From the NCBI GenBank assembly GCA_902496115.1, contig CABUZK010000013.1:1-40126 (forward strand): DNA of 40,126 bases. Direction: 5' to 3'. Positions 32,674 to 40,126 of this stretch are shown piece by piece. Position 1 is the first letter of the stretch; the number at the start of each line of letters is the position of its first letter. The notes under the pieces are model-generated. The model did no database searches, was not told the origin of the DNA, and saw only the letters and a list, made by a program, of their open reading frames with translations. The position numbers and the translations under genes are program-made. This DNA comes from an uncultured Collinsella sp. GTDB taxonomy: Bacteria; Actinomycetota; Coriobacteriia; Coriobacteriales; Coriobacteriaceae.

Positions 32674-32944
32674 GTGCGTACAAAACGCGACCGGTGAGGC
32701 TGTTTTAATCAGGGCAGGGGCGCTTGTAACAGAATGGAAATATTACTTTCACACAATAAAGTGGCTAAACTGTATAAACCGATAGAAATACGCATAATTA
32801 TGGATAAATGGACAAAGCAAAAGAAAAGTTGAAATAATCGCCACTTTTCTCAACTAAAGCGTCTACTATTTTGCGAACGCCGAACACGGCGAAGGATGGC
32901 CTGTCGGGTACCCGAAACCCGACGAGATTTGAGAGGAGAGCCGC
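32674..32944 (+). promoter_or_regulatory. AT-rich leader of the liv operon with inverted repeats
   Basis: This 271-nt region switches from the window's high GC to clearly AT-rich (about 32735-32880). Candidate -10 elements are TATAAA (32773-32778) and TACTAT (32863-32868). AGAAAAGT (32822-32829) and ACTTTTCT (32843-32850) are perfect inverted arms. AGTTGA (32828-32833) and TCAACT (32850-32855) form a second pair over the same segment. Nearer the start, GTCGGGT (32903-32909) and ACCCGAC (32917-32923) form a hairpin just before the ribosome binding site (GAGAGGAGAG). The repeats could be operator sites for an amino-acid-responsive regulator. Confidence 0.5.
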
Positions 32945-34132
32945 ATGTCGAGCCTCACCGGTAAGTCATTGAACCCTGTTATGAATCGCAGGAGCGTTAT
33001 CGCGAGCGCAGCAGGTCTGGGGGCGATGTCCATTCTAGCTGGCTGCTCCTCCAACGGCGGCGACAGCGGTTCCGCGTCGGGCGACGCTTCGTTTAAGATT
33101 GGCACCATCGGCCCGCTGACCGGCGCCAACGCGTCCTACGGCAAGTCCGTTACCCAGGGTGTCGAGCTTGGCTGCAAGGATTTCTCGACCAAGGAGCTGC
33201 CGCTTGCCAGCAAGGCCGAGGATGACCAGGCCGATGGCGAGAAGGCCGTCAACGCCTTTAACACCCTGCTCGACTGGGGCATGCAGGCCCTCGTCGGCCC
33301 GACCACCACGGGTGCGTCGGTCGCCGTTGCCGCCGAGTGCGGTAACGACCCCAAGACGTTCATGATCACCCCGTCCGCGTCCTCCGAGGATGTCACCGAC
33401 GGCAAGGATTGCGTCTTCCAGGTTTGCTTCACCGACCCCAACCAGGGCGTCAACGCTGCCAAGTTCCTGGCGCAGAAGTATGCGGACGAGAAGTTCGTGC
33501 TCTTCTATAACTCCGGCGACGCCTATTCTTCGGGCATCGCAGATTCCTTTAAGGCCCAGGCCGCTGAGTCTAAGCTCGAGATTGTTGACGAGGAGACCTT
33601 TAAGGACGACTCCGCCACGAGCTTTACCAACCAGCTGACCAAGGCCAAGCAGGCCGGCGCCACCATGATCTTCGCGCCGATCTACTACACGCCGGCGTCC
33701 GTCCTGCTCAAGAACGCCAAGGACATGGGCTACGACGTCAAGATGATGGGCTGCGACGGCATGGACGGCATCCTGGGCGTTGAGGGCTTCGACACCTCTC
33801 TTGCCAAGGGTCTGCTGCTCATGACCCCGTTCTCCGCCGACGACGAGAAGAACGCCGACTTCGTCAACGCTTACAAGGATAAGTACGGCGATACCCCCGA
33901 CCAGTTTGCCGCCGACGCCTACGACGGCGTGCACGCGGTGGCCGAGGCCGTCAAGGAGGCCGGTCTTGGTGTCGACGCCGATCCGACCGAGGTCGCCGAG
34001 AAACTGTCCAAGGCTATGCTCAAGATTACCGTTGACGGTCTGACCGGCAAGCTCACCTGGAACGATAAGGGTCAGGTCCAGAAGGAGCCCACGGCGTACG
34101 TCATCACCGACGGCAAGTACGTACAGGCCTAA
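32945..34132 (+). CDS. livJ: Branched-chain amino acid ABC transporter, substrate-binding lipoprotein
   Basis: 395 residues. The signal region has a twin-arginine-like NRRSVIASAAGLG and a lipobox LAGC (Cys34), so it is a lipoprotein possibly exported by Tat. The mature part is a periplasmic-binding-protein type I (Leu/Ile/Val-binding) fold: KIGTIGPLTGANASYGKSV, LLDWGMQALVGPTTTG, and a C-terminal GLTGKLTWNDKGQ. It captures branched-chain amino acids, or a related ligand, and hands them to LivHM. ATG 32945 has GAGAGGAGAG upstream. It heads a five-gene operon, separated from livH by two hairpins that may raise its expression relative to the membrane parts. Confidence 0.95.
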   Translation: MSSLTGKSLNPVMNRRSVIASAAGLGAMSILAGCSSNGGDSGSASGDASFKIGTIGPLTGANASYGKSVTQGVELGCKDFSTKELPLASKAEDDQADGEKAVNAFNTLLDWGMQALVGPTTTGASVAVAAECGNDPKTFMITPSASSEDVTDGKDCVFQVCFTDPNQGVNAAKFLAQKYADEKFVLFYNSGDAYSSGIADSFKAQAAESKLEIVDEETFKDDSATSFTNQLTKAKQAGATMIFAPIYYTPASVLLKNAKDMGYDVKMMGCDGMDGILGVEGFDTSLAKGLLLMTPFSADDEKNADFVNAYKDKYGDTPDQFAADAYDGVHAVAEAVKEAGLGVDADPTEVAEKLSKAMLKITVDGLTGKLTWNDKGQVQKEPTAYVITDGKYVQA

Positions 34133-34164
34133 TTGGCCGCCTTACATAGAGCGGTTTTGATCCC

Positions 34165-34225
34165 AAGCAGGGGAGGTTTTGGCCTTCCCTGCTTGCTTGG
34201 TATCTAGGGACGATGTAACGTCCCT
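34165..34225 (+). terminator. Two tandem hairpins between livJ and livH
   Basis: AAGCAGGGGAGG (34165-34176) pairs with CCTTCCCTGCTT (34183-34194), one G-U. Then AGGGACG (34206-34212) pairs with CGTCCCT (34219-34225), followed by GTTTC. Neither has a long T-run, so partial termination or protection of the livJ mRNA from 3' decay is likely. Confidence 0.6.
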
Positions 34226-34271
34226 GTTTCATACATCAACTGGAAACCTATTCGAAAGGGGGATGTGGAAC

Positions 34272-35153
34272 ATGACGGTCTTTATCCAATACCTGGTCAA
34301 CGGCCTGTCCATGGGCAGCGTCTACGCCATCATCGCGTTGGGCTACACCATGGTCTACGGTATCGCCAAGATGCTGAACTTCGCTCACGGCGATGTCATC
34401 ATGGTCGGTGCCTATGTCTCGTTCTGCGCCACGTCGTATCTCGGCCTCCCGGGCTGGGCATCTGTAGTTCTCTCTTGCGTGGCCTGCACGGTTCTCGGTG
34501 TTCTCATTGAGGGTCTGGCCTATAAGCCGCTGCGCCAAGCAGGCCCGCTGGCCGTTCTGATCACGGCTATCGGCGTGTCTTACTTCCTGCAGAACGCCGC
34601 GCAGCTTCTGTGGGGCGCCACGCCCAAGAACTTCACTTCGCTCGTCACCTTCCAGGTGCCGGAGTTCTTGGCCAAGTTCAACGTAAGCGCCGTCTCGCTC
34701 GTCACCATCGTCGCCTGCCTGGTTATCATGGCCGGCCTGATGTTCTTTACAGGTAAGACCAAGATGGGCAAAGCCATGCGCGCCGTGTCCGAGGACAAGG
34801 CCGCCGCTCAGCTCATGGGCATCAACGTCAACCGCACCATCTCGATGACGTTTGCCATCGGCTCTGCCCTTGCCGCCATCGCCGGCGTGCTGCTGTGCTC
34901 CTACTCGCCGGTGCTGCAGCCCACGACGGGTGCCATGCCTGGCATCAAGGCCTTCGACGCCGCTGTCTTCGGTGGCATCGGCTCCATCCCCGGTGCCTTT
35001 GTCGGCGGTATTCTCATCGGCATCATCGAGGCGATGGCGCAGGCTTATATTTCTACGAGCCTTGCCAACTCCATCGTCTTTGGTGTTTTGATCATCGTTC
35101 TGCTCGTCAAGCCTGCCGGCCTCTTGGGCAAGTACGTCCCCGAGAAGGTGTAG
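34272..35153 (+). CDS. livH: Branched-chain amino acid ABC transporter permease
   Basis: 293 residues, all hydrophobic helices. It opens FIQYLVNGLSMGSVYAIIAL and carries YTMVYGIAKMLNFAHGDV, the typical LivH segment, and MRAVSEDKAAAQLMGINV, the loop that contacts the ATPase. ATG 34272 is nine bases after AAAGGGGG; an in-frame ATG at 34263 would have no spacing. It forms the membrane channel with LivM. It is followed directly by livM. Confidence 0.95.
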   Translation: MTVFIQYLVNGLSMGSVYAIIALGYTMVYGIAKMLNFAHGDVIMVGAYVSFCATSYLGLPGWASVVLSCVACTVLGVLIEGLAYKPLRQAGPLAVLITAIGVSYFLQNAAQLLWGATPKNFTSLVTFQVPEFLAKFNVSAVSLVTIVACLVIMAGLMFFTGKTKMGKAMRAVSEDKAAAQLMGINVNRTISMTFAIGSALAAIAGVLLCSYSPVLQPTTGAMPGIKAFDAAVFGGIGSIPGAFVGGILIGIIEAMAQAYISTSLANSIVFGVLIIVLLVKPAGLLGKYVPEKV

Positions 35154-36242
35154 GTGAGCGTTATGAAGTTTCTTAAAGACAAGCAGACGCGTCACGACTT
35201 TGTCACGTACGCCATGTGCGTTGTGGCGTTCGCCATCGTGTTCTTTATGCAGTCTAACCACATGATTCCGCGCATGATCGCCGGCCAGCTGGTTCCCATC
35301 ACAGCCTATATCGTCATGGCCATTTCCCTCAACCTCGTCGTCGGTATCGCGGGCGACTTGTCGCTGGGCCACGCGGGCTTTATGAGCGTCGGTGCCTACA
35401 CGGGCATCGTCACCGCGGTCGCCCTTGAGAGCGCCGTTCCGTCCGATCCGGTGCGCCTTATCATCAGCATCGTGGTCGGCGCTATCGCCGCTGCCATCTT
35501 GGGCTTCTTGATCGGTATCCCGGTCCTGCGCCTGAGCGGCGACTATCTGGCCATCGTGACCCTGGCTTTTGGCGAGATCATCAAAGAGATCGTCACCTGC
35601 CTCATTGTGGGCGTCGACTCCCGCGGCCTGCACGTGATCTTTAACATCACAGGCAACTCCACGATTAACGACCTGCACCTGCTCGAGGACGGCACCGCCA
35701 TCATCAAGGGCGCGCAGGGCGCTTCGGGCGTGTCGACGTACTCGACATTCCTCGCCGGTGCCATCTTGGTTATGGTCGCACTCGTGGTCGTGCTCAACCT
35801 GGTTCGCAGCCGTACCGGCCGTGCCATCATGGCCGTGCGCGATAACAAGATTGCAGCCGAGTCCGTGGGTATTTCCGTCACCCAGTACCGCATGATCGCC
35901 TTCGTGGTTTCCGCTGCCCTCGCCGGTGCTGCCGGAGCCCTCTTCGGCGGTAACTTCTCGCAGCTTTCTGCCACTAAGTTTGACTTCAACACGTCCATCC
36001 TCATCCTGGTGTTCGTGGTCCTGGGCGGTCTGGGCAATATGCGCGGCTCCGTTATCGCGGCGGCGTTGCTCACGGTGCTTCCCGAGCTGCTCCGTCAGTT
36101 CTCGGACTACCGCATGCTCATCTACGCCATCGTGCTGATCCTGGTCATGATCTTTACCAACAACCCGCAGCTCAAGGCTTTCTTCGGCCGCGTCAAGGAC
36201 CGCTTTGCTTCCAAGAAGGAGGTGGCAGCCGATGCCCAGTAA
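35154..36242 (+). CDS. livM: Branched-chain amino acid ABC transporter permease
   Basis: 362 residues with about nine membrane helices: AYIVMAISLNLVVGIAGDLS, SLGHAGFMSVGAYTG and LRLSGDYLAIVTLAFGEI are LivM signatures, and MAVRDNKIAAESVGISV is the ATPase-contact loop. The GTG at 35154 touches the livH stop and is served by GAGAAGG; ATG 35163 is an alternative start. The 3' end overlaps livG by 11 nt. Confidence 0.95.
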   Translation: MSVMKFLKDKQTRHDFVTYAMCVVAFAIVFFMQSNHMIPRMIAGQLVPITAYIVMAISLNLVVGIAGDLSLGHAGFMSVGAYTGIVTAVALESAVPSDPVRLIISIVVGAIAAAILGFLIGIPVLRLSGDYLAIVTLAFGEIIKEIVTCLIVGVDSRGLHVIFNITGNSTINDLHLLEDGTAIIKGAQGASGVSTYSTFLAGAILVMVALVVVLNLVRSRTGRAIMAVRDNKIAAESVGISVTQYRMIAFVVSAALAGAAGALFGGNFSQLSATKFDFNTSILILVFVVLGGLGNMRGSVIAAALLTVLPELLRQFSDYRMLIYAIVLILVMIFTNNPQLKAFFGRVKDRFASKKEVAADAQ

Positions 36243-37092
36243 ATTTGAGTTCAACAAGGGCAAGATGGTCCCGTATCCTTCTGGCGCCATCGTTCCCGAC
36301 CGCGACCTGGGCGAGCGTCCGGCGCTCGAGTGCATCCACCTGGGCATTGAATTCGGCGGCCTTAAGGCAGTCGACGACTTTAGCCTAACCATCGGCAAGA
36401 CCGAGATCGCCGGTCTGATCGGACCTAACGGTGCCGGTAAGACCACGGTCTTCAACCTGCTCACCAAGGTGTACCAGCCCACGCACGGCACCATCCTGCT
36501 CGACGGTGAGGACACCTCGGGCAAGTCGGTCTATCAGGTCAACCGCATGGGTATTGCCCGTACCTTCCAGAACATTCGCCTGTTCAACACCATGACGGTG
36601 GAGGATAACGTTAAGGTCGGTCTGCACAACCAGGAGCGCTACTCCGGTTTTGAGGGCGTGCTGCGCCTGCCGACGTATTGGAAGCACGAGAAAGCCGCCC
36701 ACGAGCGCGCCATGGAGCTGCTGTCCATCTTTGATATGGAGCACCTGGCAAACGAGCAGGCCGGCTCGCTGCCTTACGGCGCCCAGCGTCGTCTGGAGAT
36801 CGTTCGCGCTCTTGCCACCAACCCCAAGCTGTTGCTGCTCGACGAGCCTGCTGCCGGCATGAACCCGTCCGAGACCGCGGAGCTCATGGAGAACATCGTT
36901 AAGATTCGCGACACCTTTGGTATCGCCATCATGCTTATCGAGCATGATATGTCGCTCGTTATGAACATCTGCGAGGGTATCTGCGTGCTTAACTTTGGTA
37001 AGGTCATCGCCAAGGGCACGGCCGAGGAAATCCAGAACAACGACGCCGTTATCGAGGCATATCTGGGCAAGCAGGATAAGGGGGAGAACTAA
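36232..37092 (+). CDS. livG: Branched-chain amino acid ABC transporter ATP-binding protein
   Basis: 286 residues. ABC ATPase motifs: Walker A GLIGPNGAGKTTVFNLL, signature LPYGAQRRLEIVRAL (the LivG form of LSGGQ), Walker B LLLLDEPAAGMN, and H-loop LIEHDMSLVM. It has an N-terminal extension of about 30 residues before the first ABC strand, a little longer than usual. ATG 36232 has AAGGAGG nine bases upstream and overlaps the livM stop. It works as a heterodimer with LivF. Confidence 0.95.
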   Translation: MPSKFEFNKGKMVPYPSGAIVPDRDLGERPALECIHLGIEFGGLKAVDDFSLTIGKTEIAGLIGPNGAGKTTVFNLLTKVYQPTHGTILLDGEDTSGKSVYQVNRMGIARTFQNIRLFNTMTVEDNVKVGLHNQERYSGFEGVLRLPTYWKHEKAAHERAMELLSIFDMEHLANEQAGSLPYGAQRRLEIVRALATNPKLLLLDEPAAGMNPSETAELMENIVKIRDTFGIAIMLIEHDMSLVMNICEGICVLNFGKVIAKGTAEEIQNNDAVIEAYLGKQDKGEN

Positions 37093-37806
37093 ATGGCAGA
37101 GCCGATGCTTTCCGTCTACAACATTAACGTCTGGTACGGCGCCATCCACGCCATCAAGGACATCTCCTTTAACGTCAACGAGGGTGAGATCGTTGCTCTG
37201 ATCGGTGCGAACGGTGCCGGTAAGTCTACGACGCTTAAAACCGTCTCGGGCCTGCTGCGTTCCAAGACCGGCTCCATCAAGTTTATGGGCGAGGACATTA
37301 CTCATACGCCCGCCGATAAGCTGGTGGGCAAGGGCCTGGCCCAGGTGCCCGAGGGCCGTCGCGCGTTTTTGCAGATGACGGTCGAGGAGAACCTGGAAAT
37401 GGGTGCCTATACGCAGCCCAAGTCCACGGTGGCTCCGGGCCTTGAGCGCGTTTACGAGCAGTTCCCGCGCCTGAAGGAACGCCGTCGCCAGGTCGCCGGC
37501 ACCCTTTCGGGCGGCGAGCAGCAGATGCTCGTTATGGGCCGCGCCCTTATGAGCAACCCTAAGCTGCTCATGCTCGATGAGCCCTCCATGGGTCTGGCGC
37601 CGATTCTGATTGAGCAGATCTTTCAGATCGTCGAGGACCTGCATAAAGCCGGTACCACGGTGCTCCTGGTCGAGCAGAACGCGCAGATGGCGCTTTCCAT
37701 CGCCACACGCGGCTACGTGCTCGAGACCGGCAAGATCACCATGGCCGGCACCGGCCAAGAGCTGCTGCACGACGATAACGTGCGTAAAGCCTACCTGGGC
37801 GGTTAG
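37093..37806 (+). CDS. livF: Branched-chain amino acid ABC transporter ATP-binding protein
   Basis: 237 residues, the usual LivF length. Walker A ALIGANGAGKSTTLKTV, PEGRRAFLQMTVEENLEMGAY (the LivF 'VPEGR.iF' region), signature TLSGGEQQMLVMGRAL, Walker B LLMLDEPSMGLAP, and H-loop VEQNAQMAL. ATG 37093 directly follows the livG stop and has AAGGGGGAG upstream. It is the last gene of livJHMGF, closed by hairpins from 37812 on. Confidence 0.95.
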   Translation: MAEPMLSVYNINVWYGAIHAIKDISFNVNEGEIVALIGANGAGKSTTLKTVSGLLRSKTGSIKFMGEDITHTPADKLVGKGLAQVPEGRRAFLQMTVEENLEMGAYTQPKSTVAPGLERVYEQFPRLKERRRQVAGTLSGGEQQMLVMGRALMSNPKLLMLDEPSMGLAPILIEQIFQIVEDLHKAGTTVLLVEQNAQMALSIATRGYVLETGKITMAGTGQELLHDDNVRKAYLGG

Positions 37807-37811
37807 GCGGT

Positions 37812-37920
37812 TCCGCCGTTCTGCCGAACGGCGGACCAGTCGACGCTGCGCGGGCACCAGAGCGACAACTTGTCATTCAAAGAGGACGGCATGACCAGAA
37901 GGTCTATGCCGCCCTCTTTT
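37812..37920 (+). terminator. Terminator region of the liv operon (two hairpins)
   Basis: TCCGCCGTTC (37812-37821) pairs with GAACGGCGGA (37826-37835) as a tight tetraloop hairpin six bases after the livF stop. A second stem, AGAGGACGGCAT (37881-37892) with ATGCCGCCCTCT, ends in TTTT at 37920 and is the classical terminator. Confidence 0.8.
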
Positions 37921-37949
37921 CATGCCAATTTGTTCGCTCTGGTGCCCGC
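37850..37949. repeat. Long inverted repeat enclosing the liv terminator
   Basis: GCGGGCACCAGAGCGA (37850-37865) and TCGCTCTGGTGCCCGC (37934-37949) are perfect 16-bp inverted arms. The second liv terminator hairpin lies inside the 68-nt loop, so the whole stretch could fold as nested stems. No open frame or transposase ends coincide with it. Confidence 0.75.
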
Positions 37950-37999
37950 TCGCTGTCCGTCCTCTGCCTGCGGCGTTACTTTGGTTCTGCCCCCTTTAT

Positions 38000-38064
38000 G
38001 TTGCGGTGGAATAGGGACTAAATGGGAGCCCCAGAGGCCAAAACAGTCCCTATTCCACCGCAAC
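38000..38064. repeat. Perfect 20-bp inverted repeat upstream of cutC
   Basis: GTTGCGGTGGAATAGGGACT (38000-38019) and its exact reverse complement (38045-38064) surround a 25-nt loop. It carries no T-run and lies before the cutC promoter, so a plain terminator role is unlikely. It may be a REP-like chromosomal repeat. Confidence 0.8.
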
Positions 38065-38079
38065 TTCATGGGGGCGTGC

Positions 38080-38085
38080 GACAAT
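38080..38085 (+). promoter_or_regulatory. -10 element of cutC
   Basis: GACAAT matches the -10 consensus at four of six positions, 38 nt before the cutC ATG. The right arm of the 20-bp palindrome falls where the -35 would be. Confidence 0.35.
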
Positions 38086-38122
38086 GCCCATCGGAAAACG
38101 TTTGTCATCTGGGGGTCTATCT

Positions 38123-38800
38123 ATGCTGTACGAGTTTTGTGCCGAGAACTTTGAGCGGGTGCCGGCGGCTATTGATGCCGGTGCAAGGCGCATCGAGCTG
38201 TGCGACAACCTTGCCGTCGGTGGTACCACGCCCTCGGCCGGCGTTATCAGTGCTGCGGTCAGTTATGCTCACGAGCATGATGCGCGAGTGATGTGCATGA
38301 TTCGCCCGCGTGGTGGTGACTTTCACTACAACCAGGACGAGCTGCGCATGATGGAGATGGACTTGGGTCTTGCCGTGAGCGCCGGCGCCGACGGCTTGGT
38401 CTTTGGCTGCTGTAAGCCTTGTGCCGGCGGATGGGCGCTCGATGAACTTACGCTCGGCGCCCTCGTGATGGCTGCGGGCTGCGCGACCGAGGAGTGCAAG
38501 CGTGAGCCCATTGACATCACCTTCCACATGGCGTTTGACCAGCTCTCGCCCGAGGCTCAGATCGATGCTGTCGACACGCTCGCCGACTGCGGCATCACGC
38601 GCATCCTGACACATGGTGGCGCTGCCGGAACGTCGATCGAGGACAACCTGGAGCACCTGTCGCGTCTTGTCGAGTATGCGGGCGATCGCCTGACCATTCT
38701 TCCCGGCGGCGGCATTTCCACGGCCAACCGCGATACCGTGGCTGCGGCACTGGGCGTCTCCGAGCTCCATGGTACCAAGATCGTGCCGCTGGAGGTATAA
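38123..38800 (+). CDS. cutC: CutC family protein
   Basis: 225 residues, TIM-barrel CutC family: MLYEFCAENFERVPAAIDAG, RIELCDNLAVGGTTPSAGV, MIRPRGGDFHYN, TFHMAFDQ and ILPGGGI. CutC was named for copper homeostasis, but its biochemical role is unclear. ATG 38123 has GGGGG (38111-38115) seven bases upstream; an in-frame ATG at 38084 lies within the -10 element. The next gene starts four bases after its stop, so they form a two-gene unit. Confidence 0.9.
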   Translation: MLYEFCAENFERVPAAIDAGARRIELCDNLAVGGTTPSAGVISAAVSYAHEHDARVMCMIRPRGGDFHYNQDELRMMEMDLGLAVSAGADGLVFGCCKPCAGGWALDELTLGALVMAAGCATEECKREPIDITFHMAFDQLSPEAQIDAVDTLADCGITRILTHGGAAGTSIEDNLEHLSRLVEYAGDRLTILPGGGISTANRDTVAAALGVSELHGTKIVPLEV

Positions 38801-38803
38801 CCC

Positions 38804-39601
38804 GTGGCGCTGGTATTTGACGTTCAGCAGGCGAACGGTAAGCCCGACGATAACCGGCGCCCTGGCACCGCGTGCCCCTTTTGCGATACCGAGGGACTCG
38901 CCAATATCATCCGGCGCGACGGCGACTGCATCTGGCTCGAGAATAAGTTCAAAACCCTGCGCGCCACCCGTCAAACCGTGCTGATCGAGTCAGCCGATCA
39001 CGATGCCGACCTGGCGACCTATGAGCCGGATGAACTCCACCATGTGATGAGGTTTGCCCTGGATTGCTGGCAGCAGATGATCGATTCACAGCAGTATCGA
39101 AGCGTGCTCATGTACAAGAACAAGGGTCCGCTCTCGGGCGGCAGTCTCGTTCATCCGCACATGCAGATTGTGGGTTTGGAGCAGGAAGACGGCTATGCTT
39201 CGCTGACTTCCGCCAATTTCGAAGGCATCAATGTCTGGCAACAGGGGAGAATCGCGGTCAACATCTCAACCGAACCGATCATGGGATTCTTTGAGGTCAA
39301 TGTTTCAGCCCCGCAGGGAATCGCCGCCAGCGATGACATGCGAGATCAAGCCGAGACGGATCTCTTCGCCGATGCGATCCAGGTAGCTCTGCGCTATATC
39401 CTGAACGAGCACCACGGTGGTCGCGCAGAGTCGTACAACTTGTTCTTCTATCACCTGGGCGGTCGGACCATTGCCAAGGCACTGCCGCGTTGGGTGGTTT
39501 CGCCCTACTTTGTCGGCTATCGTTTGGCCCAGGTCAATGCCGAGACAACGCTCGATATCGATGCCGAGCGCCTGCGTGCGCACCTGGAAACGCTCGTATA
39601 G
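38804..39601 (+). CDS. GalT/HIT-superfamily protein (DUF4931-like)
   Basis: 265 residues. A zinc-type CPFC (Cys24, Cys27) near the N-terminus and an HPHMQ motif (His117-Gln121) match the galactose-1-phosphate uridylyltransferase/HIT fold, where the second His of HPH is the nucleotidyl-carrying residue. The overall pattern fits the DUF4931 group rather than GalT itself: it is shorter, and no gal genes adjoin it. It is probably a nucleotidyl transferase or hydrolase of unknown substrate. GTG 38804 is eight bases after GGAGG (38791-38795), within cutC's last codons, so it is co-transcribed with cutC. Confidence 0.75.
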   Translation: MALVFDVQQANGKPDDNRRPGTACPFCDTEGLANIIRRDGDCIWLENKFKTLRATRQTVLIESADHDADLATYEPDELHHVMRFALDCWQQMIDSQQYRSVLMYKNKGPLSGGSLVHPHMQIVGLEQEDGYASLTSANFEGINVWQQGRIAVNISTEPIMGFFEVNVSAPQGIAASDDMRDQAETDLFADAIQVALRYILNEHHGGRAESYNLFFYHLGGRTIAKALPRWVVSPYFVGYRLAQVNAETTLDIDAERLRAHLETLV

Positions 39602-39631
39602 CAAGACTAACACCCGCGCAATGCGGACGGT

Positions 39632-40126
39632 CTAGCGTGCCATGGCGTCGCGGCCGGCCTCGACGCGCTTGCGCTGGGCGGCGCGCTCCTCGCCGGTTAG
39701 ACGCTCAAAGAGATGCCCGATAAACGAGGCGAGTACCTGCTGAAACAGCGTTCCGCACATGACGGGAAACACGACTTCGCCCGGAAAGTACTGCGTGGCG
39801 ATGACGGCGCCCGAAGAGATGTTACGCATGCCGCAGGTAAAGCACATGGTAGTCGTCTCGCTATATGGCAGATGCAGCGCACGGGCGATCAGAAAACCGA
39901 CGATAAAGCCGCTGATGGCGAAGGTCAAAATAAAGAGGGCGACTTCCAGGCGCATCGCGTTCATGTGCAGAACGTACTCGCTCATGGCGGTGGAGTTGGA
40001 GGCGATAACGCCCATCATCATGAACTTGCAGGCGGGCGAGAGTGCGGGGGAGAGCTTCTCGTGTCCCCATCCACGTGTGAGCTCGTTGACCACGATGCCG
40101 AGCACGGCGGGGATGGCGATCATAAA
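39632..40126 (-). CDS. Bile acid:sodium symporter family protein, C-terminal part (cut by the window edge)
   Basis: About 164 residues from the window edge to the stop; the frame continues past 40126. It is hydrophobic, with CFTCGMRNISSGAVIATQYF and VFPVMCGTLFQQVLASFIG, the pattern of the late helices of the BASS (SBF) family. These proteins carry organic anions with sodium; in bacteria few are proven bile acid carriers, and pantoate or keto acids are other known substrates. The basic tail ends in RKRVEAGRDAMAR. It converges with the GalT-like gene, with 30 nt between. Confidence 0.75.
   Translation of the reverse strand, partial: FMIAIPAVLGIVVNELTRGWGHEKLSPALSPACKFMMMGVIASNSTAMSEYVLHMNAMRLEVALFILTFAISGFIVGFLIARALHLPYSETTTMCFTCGMRNISSGAVIATQYFPGEVVFPVMCGTLFQQVLASFIGHLFERLTGEERAAQRKRVEAGRDAMAR

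Noticed and set aside
1..40126. CRISPR arrays, insertion sequences, tRNA or rRNA genes
   Set aside because: Scanning intergenic spacers by eye found no regular spacer-repeat pattern, no transposase frame with terminal repeats, and no cloverleaf. A computed scan would be needed to exclude a weak case.
29854..40126. Bile-acid metabolism link between the FabG-like reductase and the BASS-family gene
   Set aside because: They are 9 kb apart with unrelated operons between, and neither has a substrate-defining feature. The SDR could be any of several dehydrogenase types.

Overview
The window looks like a chromosomal segment of a high-GC, Gram-positive gut actinobacterium of the Coriobacteriia, most likely Collinsella or a close relative. 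This rests on the high GC content, strong GG-rich ribosome binding sites, compact ATGA/GTGA-overlapping operons, a LAQTG sortase signal, and the gene mix (EtfAB-linked lactate dehydrogenase, bacterial Elp3, AzlCD, CutC). The genus is an inference from gene content; no rRNA or tRNA gene is present to confirm it.

Layout. 1-2 kb: the 5' end of a methyltransferase gene on the minus strand, divergent from a two-gene unit (membrane-anchored XRE regulator plus DUF4097-type membrane protein). 2-4.9 kb: Elp3 tRNA-modification enzyme and a membrane-anchored spermidine-synthase-like protein. 4.9-10.5 kb, minus strand: a three-gene module of TerB-N/TerB-C protein, BrxD-like (DUF2791) ATPase and Lhr-type DEVH helicase. 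It resembles part of a BREX-type defence system but has no methylase or PglZ, and it is the best candidate here for an under-described system. 10.6-14.6 kb, minus strand: a DUF554 membrane protein, then five genes for secreted, anchored or associated envelope proteins, including a small LAQTG sortase substrate.

15-18.6 kb: FAD-linked (D-)lactate dehydrogenase, EtfB, and EtfA with two [4Fe-4S] motifs, the organisation of an electron-confurcating lactate dehydrogenase. 18.6-24.1 kb: HD-domain hydrolase, AzlCD branched-chain amino acid exporter, 2-keto-3-deoxygluconate permease, membrane diguanylate cyclase, EamA transporter. 24.2-32.2 kb: PurL, CPA2-type cation/proton antiporter, FabG-like reductase, homoserine dehydrogenase.

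32.3-37.8 kb: a complete branched-chain amino acid ABC importer, livJHMGF, preceded by an internally deleted livJ paralogue and an AT-rich leader with inverted repeats. 37.8-38.1 kb: a gene-free spacer packed with palindromes. 38.1-40.1 kb: CutC, a GalT/HIT-like DUF4931 protein, and the 3' part of a bile acid:sodium symporter family gene.

The genes suggest an amino-acid-fermenting anaerobe. Branched-chain amino acids can be imported (Liv) and exported (AzlCD), the aspartate-family pathway is present (homoserine dehydrogenase), and lactate oxidation is linked to ETF and NAD. Most remaining genes are household functions separated by clear intrinsic terminators.
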